A stretch of DNA of 43,519 bases from Phycisphaerae bacterium (GTDB lineage Bacteria; Planctomycetota; Phycisphaerae; UBA1845): assembly GCA_029260015.1 (NCBI GenBank), contig JAJDEB010000015.1, forward strand, positions 1 to 43,519, read 5' to 3'. The notes beneath the pieces were generated by a model that did no database searches, was not told where the DNA came from, and saw only the letters and a list, made by a program, of their open reading frames with translations. This document shows, one piece after another, positions 1 through 7,082 of the stretch. The position numbers and the translations under genes were made by a program. Position 1 is the first letter of the stretch, and each line of letters starts with the position of its first letter.

Positions 1-298
1 CACGTGAAACCGGTAGACGTTCAAGCACGCCCAGAAGCATTGGGACAGGAAGGGCCGTCATCGCAACCCCTAGCTCCAGGAACCCATAGAGGCGAAGAGG
101 AGACGCAACGCGATCGGCATAGCTCCCAACCCAATGATTGCCTATGGCTAGACCGGCAAAGAACGCCACCAACACAAGCGCGGTCGCGTGTACCACATTT
201 CCGAACAAGAGCCCGAAATGACGAAACCAGAGAATCTCGTAAATGAGTCCTGCAACCCCTGATGCAAAGAATAGGGACGCAAGGAAGACTGAAGGCAT
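1..298 (-). CDS. N-terminal part of a spermidine-synthase-like membrane protein, cut by window edge
   Basis: Reading the minus strand from an ATG at 298-296 gives an open frame that runs off the left edge (about 99 codons seen). The translation has hydrophobic segments and the pattern ASGVAGLIYEILWFR, then a second membrane segment ending in AGLAIG, then an ADR-containing loop and LRLYGFLELG. This order is characteristic of the membrane N-terminus of 'fused MFS/spermidine synthase' proteins, in which membrane helices precede a polyamine-synthase-like domain. The catalytic domain lies outside the window, so polyamine synthesis cannot be claimed. An in-frame stop lies a few codons upstream of the ATG, which supports this start; no strong ribosome binding site is visible. 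It shares the strand of the neighbouring lipoprotein genes. Confidence 0.75.
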   Translation of the reverse strand, partial: MPSVFLASLFFASGVAGLIYEILWFRHFGLLFGNVVHATALVLVAFFAGLAIGNHWVGSYADRVASPLRLYGFLELGVAMTALPVPMLLGVLERLPVSR

Positions 299-382
299 TA
301 GGCTTGAGGATTCTGGTACACGTGGTGATGGGAGGGATTAGGTCTGCAGAATGGGCACGCGCAGACGATTTGAGACGAGGAG

Positions 383-1735
383 TTAGCCGTGATCGTGTCC
401 CTGATCTGCACTAGTATCGCCCGCAGGCGCATCAAGACCGGCGGCATCTATCGACACAATCGCATTGGGATGCGCGCTCTCTGTTGGGATCGTGGCAATG
501 ACGGAGGTCGTTGCAGTATCAATGACGGAGACTGTTCCAGATTCTTCACCAGAGTTTGGAACATAGACTCTTGTCCGATCCAAACTAAGCGTCAGACTTC
601 GGTTTACCGCTGCTGTTCCAACAGCAATACGCGAGACTTCTCGAAGCGCGAAAGGAGTAGATGCGTCAATAAGGACGATGCTGTTGGTTCCCTCCCCGCC
701 GGAAACAAACAACATGGAGTCATCACCTTCAACGAAACGACTCGGTGAAAATCCAGCCAGGTCCAGGCGAGATACGACCGTATCAGTCGCAGTATCAATG
801 ACCGCAATCCCGCCGCCACTTGATGTTTGGCTAGAAAATGACACCCATATAAAATCTCCGTTTCTGCTGGCTTTCAGAAAATCAGCTTGCGGCAGTTCGC
901 CCGCTGCATTGCCCCTCGGAACTCCCGACACGAGATTGGGTGCCCCAAGGCTATCGGCATCCACAATCGCGATACTGTCGCCAGCGGTTGGAAAACTGAT
1001 AATCACGTAGACATGACCGCTATCGGGTGAATAAGCCATCACTCCTGGAGAAGGTCCAACGGGAATCGATGCTGTTGTCGAGAGAAAGGAGGTGACGTTG
1101 GCAGAATCGGTATCAATCACAGATACGGTCCCAGCGAGCCGATTACTCACAAATGCACGATTGCGCCGTGTGCTGAATGCCAAATCACTCGCACCATCTT
1201 CGACTTGAATCTGGGCGATTTCTTGCAAGAAGGTCGTCGTCGACGGATTGGCATCAATAACCGAAACCGAATCAGGTCTCGCGTCACCCGTTGCACCTTG
1301 ATTCGTCACAAAGATGAACTGACCAGAAGGATCGACTGCGATACTTCCTGGTCGAATTCCAACGCGAACGACACCTTCCAGCGCATCCGTTGCCGCAAAC
1401 AGAGCCGTCACCGATCCAGCTTCTGGATTGCTGACATAGACATGGCCGCCTGTGGCTACCGTCGCCTCCCCGAGCAATGCCGTTTCAAGGGGAGTAGTAA
1501 CGGCAAGATCATCCCGGCCACCATGCGTAATGACAGTGACCAACCCCACAACCTCATCGGGATTCGATGACGAAGGACCAGAACCCGCAACGAATATTTT
1601 CTCGGTTGGCATCTCATCTGGAGCAAGCTCGAACGGATTAGGAACATGCTCCGTATCGCCACAACCCGAAAGCTTTAGAAGTACAACGAGCAGAAATACA
1701 CTCGCAACAACGACGTTTAGTAGGTTGGATTTCAT
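383..1735 (-). CDS. YVTN/YncE-type beta-propeller lipoprotein
   Basis: This 450-residue protein starts with a basic and hydrophobic signal ending in LSGC, a lipobox, so it is probably lipid-anchored on the outside of a membrane. The mature part contains repeated blades of the form VSVIDT and VYVSN/VFVTN, for example SVSVIDA, GTVSVIDTD, GIAVIDTATD and GTVSVIDTATT. These are hallmarks of YVTN-family seven-bladed propellers, which usually bind ligands or partners and are not enzymes. The C-terminus is short and His/Asp-rich (DQGHDHG), possibly metal-binding. A longer frame begins at 1822, but its extra residues translate the dispersed repeat at 1784-1811, so the ATG at 1735 directly before the signal peptide is preferred. 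The specific ligand is unknown. Confidence 0.85.
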   Translation of the reverse strand: MKSNLLNVVVASVFLLVVLLKLSGCGDTEHVPNPFELAPDEMPTEKIFVAGSGPSSSNPDEVVGLVTVITHGGRDDLAVTTPLETALLGEATVATGGHVYVSNPEAGSVTALFAATDALEGVVRVGIRPGSIAVDPSGQFIFVTNQGATGDARPDSVSVIDANPSTTTFLQEIAQIQVEDGASDLAFSTRRNRAFVSNRLAGTVSVIDTDSANVTSFLSTTASIPVGPSPGVMAYSPDSGHVYVIISFPTAGDSIAIVDADSLGAPNLVSGVPRGNAAGELPQADFLKASRNGDFIWVSFSSQTSSGGGIAVIDTATDTVVSRLDLAGFSPSRFVEGDDSMLFVSGGEGTNSIVLIDASTPFALREVSRIAVGTAAVNRSLTLSLDRTRVYVPNSGEESGTVSVIDTATTSVIATIPTESAHPNAIVSIDAAGLDAPAGDTSADQGHDHG

Positions 1736-1783
1736 ATGCTTACTTCTTGCCCAAGGTCCTAACTCTTCGACTGCCCAAAACTC

Positions 1784-1811
1784 CGTCATTCCCGCAAAAG
1801 CGGGAATCCAG
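1784..1811. repeat. Dispersed palindromic repeat, copy 1
   Basis: This is one of seven copies in the window of an inverted repeat with core ATTCCCGCGAACGCGGGAAT. This copy has AAAA in place of GAAC in the loop (CCCGCAAAAGCGGG). It sits about 50 bp upstream of the beta-propeller lipoprotein start at 1735 and could form a hairpin in its 5' leader. Confidence 0.85.
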
Positions 1812-1837
1812 GTAGCCCGCAATCCACTGATTGCGTG

Positions 1838-2554
1838 CTATAAACCGTTCGATCCAGCGTCACCCGACGCACTCGGAAACAGTGCTTCGAGCGCCGCAAT
1901 CGCCACGCTTTCCGGCGTGTTTGGATCAGCCGCAAGTTGCCTCAAGAACGCTTGTCGCTGCTCGTTCGTCGATTGTTTGTCGAGCGTCGACGTACCGCCC
2001 GAACCGCCTGCCGAACTCGCACCGTCGGCGATGCCGCCCGGCAGCGCCACGGGTGCCGAGATGGCCGTTGTGAACTCCGGTGTGACCGTTTGCGACGGGT
2101 TCGCGGCTTGCGTCGCCGACGCCGTTTGCGTGCCGGTAGCGTTGCCTGCGGTGGCCCCTCCGAGCGATGGGGTGGTGCCTCCGGTGGTGACGCTGATGTT
2201 GATTCCTGCTTGGGCGTATCCAGCGTTGGATTTCGTAAGGTCGGTGGTGTTTTGCCCGCTGGCCAGTCCGTCGATGAGACCGGGAAACCCGACGGTCCCG
2301 TCACCCAGTTCCGGGTCACCGGAGTTGGGCAGTCGCGAATCGCCCGGAGCGTTGATCACGTTGATGTGCACGTTCGAGCCTTGGGTCGCGGCATCGTCGG
2401 CGCTGGTCGCGTTGGTTTGCGATTGCTGGGCCGATTGTTGGTCGAGTGGCACATCGGTCGATTGGGCGCACCCAAAAACCGAGACGCCCGCAGCGAGCAA
2501 AATAACACCAAGAATTCCGCAAGAGTGCCAAGCACTGACATTTTTCCTTTTCAC
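1838..2554 (-). CDS. Low-complexity lipoprotein of unknown function
   Basis: The product is 238 residues. It starts with a GTG at 2554-2552 followed by a KRK-type positively charged n-region, a hydrophobic stretch and VFGC, a lipobox. The GTG is preceded by an AAAGG-like ribosome binding site about 7 nt upstream. An in-frame extension to 3199 lacks protein-like composition and crosses a repeat, so it was rejected. The mature protein is rich in Ala, Gly, Ser, Thr and Gln and looks disordered. The last about 40 residues are more ordered (NEQRQAFLRQLAADPNTPES) and may form a helical domain. No family is recognised. It follows the beta-propeller lipoprotein gene's strand, separated by about 100 bp containing a dispersed repeat. 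Confidence 0.65.
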   Translation of the reverse strand: MKRKNVSAWHSCGILGVILLAAGVSVFGCAQSTDVPLDQQSAQQSQTNATSADDAATQGSNVHINVINAPGDSRLPNSGDPELGDGTVGFPGLIDGLASGQNTTDLTKSNAGYAQAGINISVTTGGTTPSLGGATAGNATGTQTASATQAANPSQTVTPEFTTAISAPVALPGGIADGASSAGGSGGTSTLDKQSTNEQRQAFLRQLAADPNTPESVAIAALEALFPSASGDAGSNGL

Positions 2555-2622
2555 GTTTGAACCTTTCAAAATAGACGTTTCTGGAAAGTGACACGCTGTG
2601 TCACTATGTGTTTTTGCACCTT

Positions 2623-2650
2623 CGTCATTCCCGCGAACGCGGGAATCCAG
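2623..2650. repeat. Dispersed palindromic repeat, copy 2
   Basis: This is a full-length copy of the CCCGCGAACGCGGG palindrome flanked by CATT and AATCCAG. It lies about 70 bp upstream of the lipoprotein start at 2554. Confidence 0.9.
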
Positions 2651-3051
2651 ACGCGCGGGGGTCGTGGCGGCGTCCGTGCCTCCCCGCGCGTCACCATCCG
2701 TGTCGGTTGCCGACGGGACGCCTATCGCGTGCATGGTGTCATCAAATGGATTGCGGCTCGGGCGTTGGGGATGGCGGTGGTCGCGCCCGCCCGAGCCGGT
2801 GGGGTTGGCATTGTTCGTCGGGTGGCCCATATCTTCAGAGGTGGGGGAAAAAGTGGCGTCGCCGCATAGCCCCCTAAGCGGCGAGCGCCCGCCAAATCGG
2901 TTTGGTGTGTGGCTGTGAGCCGGGTTGTCGCAATCGGTCAGACCAAAAGCCTGAGTCAATCGAACATCCAAAACCGTTTTAACACTTGTAGGGTGTGGCT
3001 TGCCGCACCTGTTATTTCTTGGGGATGCGAATTCGACGCGCGTACCATGCG

Positions 3052-3080
3052 CGGGGTGCCCCGCCCTTTCAGGGTGGGGG
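3052..3080. repeat. GC-rich palindromic repeat, copy A
   Basis: The sequence GGGTGCCCCGCCCTTTCAG is followed by GGTGGGG, forming an imperfect hairpin. A close relative lies at 4106-4134, so the two copies bracket the lipoprotein gene at 3449-4015. Confidence 0.6.
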
Positions 3081-3179
3081 ACTGAGAGCTTGATAGATTG
3101 CGCTTCCAGCATTGCCATCCTTGGCCTTTGCGCGTTCGCCCCGATTCCGTTCGAGACTCGCTTCGCGCGTAAAAAAACA

Positions 3180-3219
3180 CCGGGTCTGACTGTTCCCACA
3201 AGTTGGGCGTCAGACCCGG
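3180..3219. repeat. Long-stem hairpin with nested palindrome
   Basis: The arms CCGGGTCTGAC (3180-3190) and GTCAGACCCGG (3209-3219) are a perfect 11-bp inverted repeat. The 18-nt loop contains a smaller inverted repeat (CCCA/TGGG). An A7 run lies just to the left, which on the minus strand becomes a U tract after the stem, so it could act as a leftward terminator; alternatively it is another dispersed repeat. Confidence 0.5.
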
Positions 3220-3376
3220 CGCGTTAGTTTTGCCAGGTTGGTTCGCTGTTGTTTTCTCGACGGGGTGCAGTGAATCACCCCTGAATTGTCGCAACCCTCC
3301 GGCCACGGACGGGCACGCGGGGACGTTAAACCGAATCACGTGCGGTTGTCAATCTATTTTTCAAAGTTTTTTTCGT

Positions 3377-3404
3377 CGTCATTCCCGCGAACGCGGGAAC
3401 CCAG
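3377..3404. repeat. Dispersed palindromic repeat, copy 3
   Basis: This copy has the intact CCCGCGAACGCGGG core with one change in the right flank (AACCCAG). It is the only copy not upstream of a start codon; it lies about 45 bp beyond the stop of the leftward lipoprotein gene ending at 3449. Confidence 0.85.
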
Positions 3405-3448
3405 ATGCTGCATAACCGCCGTCATGCAGCATGCTGTGGGGGAATGCT

Positions 3449-4015
3449 TCAGTCTTGCTTTCTTGGTGCGATCACTTGTTCATAATAAGTCGCAGGATAC
3501 ACGATCAATTCTTCCAAGTACTTACCGCCGCTAGAGTCCGCAGCCCAGTGAACGCTCACGTAAAGATCGCCGACTTTGTGCGGAGTTTTGAGCGACGCGT
3601 TGAAATTTTCTTTGCTTCCGGGCAGACGTTTGATTGCTGTCCAATCGTCAGCAAGCAATGCCGCCAGACCAGATTCCAACTCACTTGGTCCGTGCGAAAA
3701 TTGGATCGAAAGCACATCGTTGCACCGCCTGGACAGAAAGAGCCACCCGTCACGAAACTCCTCTTTGTATGACGTCTTAATTTGGCTTCCATCATGCTCG
3801 TCGATCTTCTCTTCCCATATGTCGAAATGGATATCGTTCAGCCACCTTACGAACACCGTGTAGTTGGGTATCGAATCCGACCCCTGCGTCTTCGCCCCGA
3901 TCGCCGCCCCTTCCGCGTCGGTGACCTGCCCGGATGTCGCTGTCGATCGATCCCCCTTCTCGCAGCCCCAGCCGATCAAGCAGACCACGATAATCAGGGG
4001 AATTGACCGCACCAT
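3449..4015 (-). CDS. Small lipoprotein, unknown function
   Basis: The 188-residue product begins MVRSIPLIIVVCLIGWGC, a signal peptide with a lipobox cysteine, so an exported lipid-anchored protein is predicted. The ATG at 4015 is chosen because the longer frame (to 4093) adds residues that do not look like protein. The mature domain is acidic and Trp-rich (FVRWLNDIHFDIWEEKID, DGWLFLSRRCNDVLSIQF). I recognise no family. It is the last gene of the chromosomal-looking left part before the Mu-like element and is bracketed by two related palindromic repeats. Confidence 0.7.
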   Translation of the reverse strand: MVRSIPLIIVVCLIGWGCEKGDRSTATSGQVTDAEGAAIGAKTQGSDSIPNYTVFVRWLNDIHFDIWEEKIDEHDGSQIKTSYKEEFRDGWLFLSRRCNDVLSIQFSHGPSELESGLAALLADDWTAIKRLPGSKENFNASLKTPHKVGDLYVSVHWAADSSGGKYLEELIVYPATYYEQVIAPRKQD

Positions 4016-4105
4016 GCCACTTGCACAACGATCCAAACGATGCACTTGATATCTCCCTAACAAATACCGTACAATCCACAGATCGGCTGGCACGTTCTTG
4101 AGTCA

Positions 4106-4134
4106 GCGGGTGCCCCATCCTTTTCAAGGGTGGG
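4106..4134. repeat. GC-rich palindromic repeat, copy B
   Basis: GCGGGTGCCCCATCCTTTTC followed by AAGGGTGGG forms a hairpin (CCCATCC with GGGTGGG). It is clearly related to the element at 3052-3080. Confidence 0.6.
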
Positions 4135-4227
4135 AATTCAATTCGGTGAGGGGCCGCAGCTTCCTGCTGTGCCGCGAATTTCCTCGGGTCAATCAAACCG
4201 TGCCGCCTCGTCGCAAGGAGGTGATCC

Positions 4228-4260
4228 ATGCCCAAGGTCGGGGCTGGGGCGGCACATTGA
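4228..4260 (+). CDS. Possible 10-codon leader ORF behind a complete Shine-Dalgarno
   Basis: The sequence AAGGAGGTGATCC at 4215-4227 is complementary over 13 nt to the usual 3' end of bacterial 16S rRNA and abuts the ATG at 4228. That ATG opens a 10-codon frame ending in TGA at 4258-4260. The stop overlaps another ATG (4260, a 17-codon frame), and a third ATG at 4276 opens a protein-like stretch (MSDFQ, then ETALAELHKYLDL) that runs antisense into the repressor gene. This may be a leader peptide or the 5' end of a gene cut by insertion of the Mu-like element. Coding status is uncertain. Confidence 0.3.
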   Translation: MPKVGAGAAH

Positions 4261-4354
4261 TGCGAAGGGTCCGCCATGTCCGATTTCCAGTTGCCGCTGC
4301 CATTGCCGCCTGAACGTGAGACCGCCCTTGCTGAGCTTCACAAATATCTCGATC

Positions 4355-4753
4355 TCACCCCGACTTCTTTTTTGATCGCTTACCTGCCTGTCGTTGTTTC
4401 ACACGCTGAGCCGCCTCGTCCAGTTCCTTTGCTGCGCGTGCGGCGGCTATCTTCTCCTTTTCCTCTCGCTCAAGCGCCTCGAATGCCTGCAACAAAGCCT
4501 GTTTTACGTGCAAATAAGATTTATGAAGGTCTTCGACCTCAAGGTCGTCTATCCCTAGTGATTCGTCAAAAAGCCACTCCGCAGTGACTTGCATCGCCTT
4601 GGAAATTTGAATGCCAAAGTCTGAAGCTGGCACAGACCTTTGTGACATCAGCGACGATAGTTTGTTCTTCTTGCAGCCGATCACCTTTTCCAATCCACGC
4701 GTCGAGATGCCCCGCTCACTCATTAGCAACTTCGCCTTGTCAACCCAATGCAT
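4355..4753 (-). CDS. XRE-type HTH repressor (Mu-like c-repressor position)
   Basis: The 132-residue product starts MHWVDKAKLLMSERGIS and continues with a helix-turn-helix pattern (TRGLEKVIGCKKNKLSSLMS) and ISKAMQVTAEWLFDES, which is typical of phage repressors of the XRE family. The C-terminal 50 residues are a charged, probably coiled helix (EALEREEKEKIAAARAAKE) ending in a Lys/Arg tail. It is divergent from the early operon and shares about half of its N-terminal residues with the rightward HTH gene at 5518-5862. The palindrome at 4861-4883 between this gene and the operon is the likely operator. By position it should keep transposition genes silent; the specific function is inferred from family and place. 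Confidence 0.8.
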   Translation of the reverse strand: MHWVDKAKLLMSERGISTRGLEKVIGCKKNKLSSLMSQRSVPASDFGIQISKAMQVTAEWLFDESLGIDDLEVEDLHKSYLHVKQALLQAFEALEREEKEKIAAARAAKELDEAAQRVKQRQAGKRSKKKSG

Positions 4754-4845
4754 GATTCTTTTGTGACTCCATAGAAGGCCATCAGGCCAGAATCTAGCAC
4801 TCGGTCGACTCCCGGCAATCTTGGAAGATTTTTTTCACGAATTAC

Positions 4846-4883
4846 TTGACAACGCTAGTAATTCTTATAGATTTCATAAGAAT
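4846..4883 (+). promoter_or_regulatory. Early promoter with overlapping palindromic operator
   Basis: TTGACA at 4846-4851 is a perfect -35 box. A -10-like TAGATT lies 16 nt further on (4868-4873). Overlapping the -10 is ATTCTTAT (4861-4868), a 7-nt spacer, and ATAAGAAT (4876-4883), a perfect 8-bp inverted repeat. Its place between divergent genes, one of them an HTH repressor, fits a repressor-controlled early promoter for the rightward operon. Confidence 0.65.
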
Positions 4884-4903
4884 CAAGTGGTACGGAGATG
4901 AAT

Positions 4904-5101
4904 ATGTCGCGACCCAAGAAACAGCAGAATCGCAGTCAGATTTCAATTCGGTCCGCCGACTATGAACTCCTAGTCGCCATTTGCGATGCGGAGACTCGTT
5001 CTATTACAGACCAAGTCTCCGTCATTTTTCGCGAATACTCCAAGCGTCTAGGTTTGGGCGCACCGTCAAAACCATCCAAGCAAAAGCGAAAGGCAGGGTA
5101 A
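4904..5101 (+). CDS. Small basic protein, possible ribbon-helix-helix regulator
   Basis: This 65-residue protein (MSRPKKQQNRSQISIRSADYELLVAI...) is the first gene after the early promoter. Two ATGs are close (4898 and 4904). The GGAG at 4894-4897 is correctly spaced only from the second, which decides the start. A short strand-like segment (QISIRSADYELL) followed by two helices fits the ribbon-helix-helix size and shape, and it occupies the place of Mu ner, but no clear family match can be claimed. Its stop overlaps the next ATG (TAATG), so the two small genes are probably translated together. Confidence 0.55.
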   Translation: MSRPKKQQNRSQISIRSADYELLVAICDAETRSITDQVSVIFREYSKRLGLGAPSKPSKQKRKAG

Positions 5102-5364
5102 TGGCAAGCAAAGATCACATCAGTACCCGCATCCCTGCCGTGTTCGCCGAACGGCTCGAACGCACATTCCCTGAATACGATTCGACCGAAGCCCGTGTGT
5201 ACGTTGCCCTCAAAGAGTTCTTCGTTGGTCGCGGCGTCCTTGACTTCCCGTTTCATCCGCAGCCGCCGTCGTTGTACCCCGCGTCCCCGCGTCGCCCGCG
5301 TGTGCAAAAGGCACGCGTATCCAGGCCACGCAGAGCCCGCGTCCGTCGCCCCCGGCGACGTTGA
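5101..5364 (+). CDS. Small basic protein, coupled to the preceding gene
   Basis: The 87-residue product starts MASKDHISTRIPAVFAERLE at an ATG sharing one base with the previous stop. The first 45 residues (strand, then helices FAERLERTFPEYDSTEARVYVALKEFF) again suggest a small ribbon-helix-helix-like DNA binder. The C-terminal third is almost entirely Pro, Arg and Val (repeated PRRPRV/PRRARV motifs), which may contact nucleic acid or may be coding imposed by GC-rich hairpin DNA; the 3' end of the gene contains the stem-loop at 5344-5360. Function is not established. Confidence 0.5.
   Translation: MASKDHISTRIPAVFAERLERTFPEYDSTEARVYVALKEFFVGRGVLDFPFHPQPPSLYPASPRRPRVQKARVSRPRRARVRRPRRR
5344..5360 (+). 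terminator. Terminator-like hairpin 1
   Basis: CGTCGCC, a CCC loop and GGCGACG form a perfect 7-bp stem, followed by TTGATTGTTTT. The stem lies in the last codons of the gene ending at 5364, so it could act as an intrinsic or attenuating terminator. Confidence 0.5.
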
Positions 5365-5379
5365 TTGTTTTGCAGTGAA

Positions 5380-5400
5380 CGTCCGGGAATGGCCCGGACG
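5380..5400 (+). terminator. Terminator-like hairpin 2
   Basis: CGTCCGGG, loop AATGG and CCCGGACG form a perfect 8-bp stem, followed by ATTGTTGTTTTCTC. Together with the hairpin at 5344-5360 it makes a tandem pair that would separate the first two small genes from the downstream HTH and transposition genes. Confidence 0.6.
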
Positions 5401-5517
5401 ATTGTTGTTTTCTCGTTAGCCCACAAGGGCGGGGAAGCGTGATGTCGGAACCGAGTCTGGTTTCATCAACAGAACGTCGCGCTTCCCTGTCGGGCTACAG
5501 AAACCGCAGGTAGCACC

Positions 5518-5862
5518 ATGCACTGGGTAGACAAATTCAAACTGATCAAGCAAGAGCGCGGCTTAAGCGTTCGCGGCATCGAACGCCTAATAGGACTAAG
5601 CACCAACGTGCTTTCTGTTTCGATGTCTCGTCGGGGCATGCCCGCCGTAAAGACTTGCATAAATCTGGCTCGCGCATTGAACGTCACGACTGACTGGCTT
5701 TTCGACGAATCGGTCGGGCTCGATTGCGGTTCAGTTCGCATGTCCGCTTCGGATCGCTTGTTTCTTGAATCGGTCAAAGTGGCGCAACTTCGTCTGCTCG
5801 TCGCCGGGCAGCTACCTGAACAAATAGTTCTTGCAACAGTCGCGCGTTCCTCCCGCGACTGA
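5518..5862 (+). CDS. Second XRE-type HTH regulator, paralogue of the repressor
   Basis: The 114-residue product begins MHWVDKFKLIKQERGLSVRG, nearly the same opening as the leftward repressor at 4355-4753, and shares the later segment TTDWLFDESVGLD. The HTH is in the first 65 residues. The C-terminal tails of the two proteins differ: this one is shorter and not Lys-rich. Two related repressors transcribed in opposite directions recall the CI/Cro or c/Ner pairs of phages; a competing regulator of the same or a nearby operator is the most likely role. It follows the tandem hairpins at 5344-5400 and so may have its own promoter in 5400-5517. Confidence 0.75.
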   Translation: MHWVDKFKLIKQERGLSVRGIERLIGLSTNVLSVSMSRRGMPAVKTCINLARALNVTTDWLFDESVGLDCGSVRMSASDRLFLESVKVAQLRLLVAGQLPEQIVLATVARSSRD

Positions 5863-6007
5863 CGTTTCTTCCACGGTGGCGAGGACGTGGGTCACGACAC
5901 GCCTTCGCCACCAAGTGGAGAAGTGTGGAGGAACAAACGACGGTCCGAATTGTCGTAAACCACCATCGCCTGATCAACGGATTTCGGGCGTTACTTATCC
6001 GGGAGCA

Positions 6008-6034
6008 GTCATTCCCGCGAACGCGGAAACACAG
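6008..6034. repeat. Dispersed palindromic repeat, copy 4 (degenerate)
   Basis: ATTCCCGCGAACGCGGAAAC matches the repeat with changes at the right end. It lies 14 bp upstream of the small gene starting at 6048. Confidence 0.75.
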
Positions 6035-6047
6035 GTTGTTTTCAAGC

Positions 6048-6296
6048 ATGGCATGGAAATGGAAAAAGGTCGGGGTGTTGGTTCCTGAGCATGAGTGGAA
6101 TGCGTTTGATGCGTTGGTCGCTCGCCTATACGGCCCGCAAAACAAGGGCAAGCGTAAATATCTCTATACGGTCGCCTTCCAGCAGTTGATGAAGATGAAG
6201 GAGGCGAGTCTTAAGTTAGAGGTTCACCGTGCAGAAGGGATTGAACTTGGAATTCTGCCACCGGATGCACCAACGCTATCCGGTTCGTCGAACTAA
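6048..6296 (+). CDS. Small hypothetical protein of the Mu-like element
   Basis: The 82-residue product (MAWKWKKVGVLVPEHEWNAF...) is taken from the ATG at 6048 because upstream codons of the same frame run through the dispersed repeat and do not look like protein. It has a short strand, a helix (EWNAFDALVARLYG) and a second Lys-rich helix (QQLMKMKEASLKLEVH). The size and pattern are compatible with a small DNA-binding regulator, but no family is recognised. No clear ribosome binding site is visible, so the start is uncertain. Confidence 0.5.
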   Translation: MAWKWKKVGVLVPEHEWNAFDALVARLYGPQNKGKRKYLYTVAFQQLMKMKEASLKLEVHRAEGIELGILPPDAPTLSGSSN

Positions 6297-6302
6297 TTAA
6301 TG

Positions 6303-6318
6303 CCGGACACGTCCGGGG
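6303..6318. repeat. Short palindrome CCGGAC/GTCCGG
   Basis: CCGGAC and GTCCGG separated by AC lie just after the stop at 6296 and before the gene at 6334. It may be a small hairpin or a protein site; there is no U tract. Confidence 0.35.
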
Positions 6319-6333
6319 CATGGATGCCACAAC

Positions 6334-6867
6334 ATGTACGAATGGAAAACCACCACCACCTATGGTCCCCGCGAAATGAACGCAGACGCCGACCTACTCT
6401 CTGACTTGCTAAGTGAAGCGCCGCGTTGCTTGGACGGTTTTCCGTTGACGACCAAGGCGATCAGCAACTGGACCGGCTTGGCTCTTCAGACGATCAGCAA
6501 CTACAAGCTCGGCGTCATCAAGAACATCCCCGTCCATTTTTGGAAGGCGATCTATCGTCACCTTCCCGACCAGCGCATTGCCGACCTGATTCTTGACGGC
6601 CTGTGCGATGTCATTCGCAGAGACACGCTCCCCGACCTGACCGATGCCCCGGCTGCCTTCGAGACACTGCACGCGATGTCGAGCAAATGGCACAACATGC
6701 AGAAACGCGCGGCGGACATTCTGTGCGACGGCAAGATCGATCACAGCGATGAGGAGTTCATCCGCGACTACAAACGCGCGTCGCGTGAACTCTTCGCCCA
6801 GAACCTCGCCTTCATTCGTTCGCTCGACGACACCCTCGCATCCAGCAAACAGGGAGGTCGCTCATGA
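6334..6867 (+). CDS. Phage-type regulatory protein with HTH-like segment
   Basis: The product is 177 residues. A helix-turn-helix-like segment appears around residues 35-60 (PLTTKAISNWTGLALQTISNYKLGVIKNIP), followed by a helical region. The C-terminal half (SSKWHNMQKRAADILCDGKIDHSDEEFI) resembles small phage regulators that act as oligomers, but I cannot name the family. The upstream ribosome binding site is weak, and a second ATG at 6376 is an alternative start. Its stop overlaps the following ATG by 4 nt (ATGA), placing it in the operon that leads to the transposase. Confidence 0.6.
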   Translation: MYEWKTTTTYGPREMNADADLLSDLLSEAPRCLDGFPLTTKAISNWTGLALQTISNYKLGVIKNIPVHFWKAIYRHLPDQRIADLILDGLCDVIRRDTLPDLTDAPAAFETLHAMSSKWHNMQKRAADILCDGKIDHSDEEFIRDYKRASRELFAQNLAFIRSLDDTLASSKQGGRS

Positions 6868-7082
6868 CGATCGAGCACTTCCTCAAACACAATCCGACGA
6901 AGGCCATCGTCATGCGTGCCGACGCGACTGGCAAACTGCTCGTTTGCGTCGCGCGTGAAGATCGCCCAAACGTGATTCTGTCGAGTGCCATCTCCGCGTC
7001 ACATCTCGAAGGATGCTATTGCGCGATTCGTCGATTCAATGAATCCGAAGCACGCGAGCAATCTATGGGGGTGCAAACGTGA
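6864..7082 (+). CDS. Small hypothetical protein
   Basis: A 72-residue product translated from an ATG that overlaps the previous stop (ATGA) and is preceded by GGGAGGT. It looks like a compact alpha/beta protein (KAIVMRADATGKLLVCVARE). No family is recognised. The 4-nt overlap with its downstream neighbour (GTGA at 7079) indicates translational coupling. Confidence 0.6.
   Translation: MTIEHFLKHNPTKAIVMRADATGKLLVCVAREDRPNVILSSAISASHLEGCYCAIRRFNESEAREQSMGVQT

Larger units (their letters stand above)
2651..3376. other. Non-coding, repeat-rich intergenic stretch
   Basis: About 730 bp with no convincing gene. Open frames here are short, overlap on both strands and are Arg/Pro-rich, as expected from GC-rich non-coding DNA. 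It contains the palindromic elements at 3052-3080 and 3180-3219 listed separately. Nothing resembling a tRNA or rRNA was seen. Confidence 0.6.

Noticed and set aside
1452..2591. Plus-strand frame of 379 codons
   Set aside because: It is opposite two lipoprotein genes with signal peptides and reads through a dispersed repeat.
2555..3199. N-terminal extension of the low-complexity lipoprotein
   Set aside because: The extension would bury the signal peptide and lipobox inside the protein and crosses a palindromic repeat.
4215..4227. Possible 16S rRNA 3' end on the minus strand because of the anti-Shine-Dalgarno match
   Set aside because: The sequence around the match does not resemble the conserved 3' region of 16S rRNA, so it is a ribosome binding site and not an rRNA fragment.
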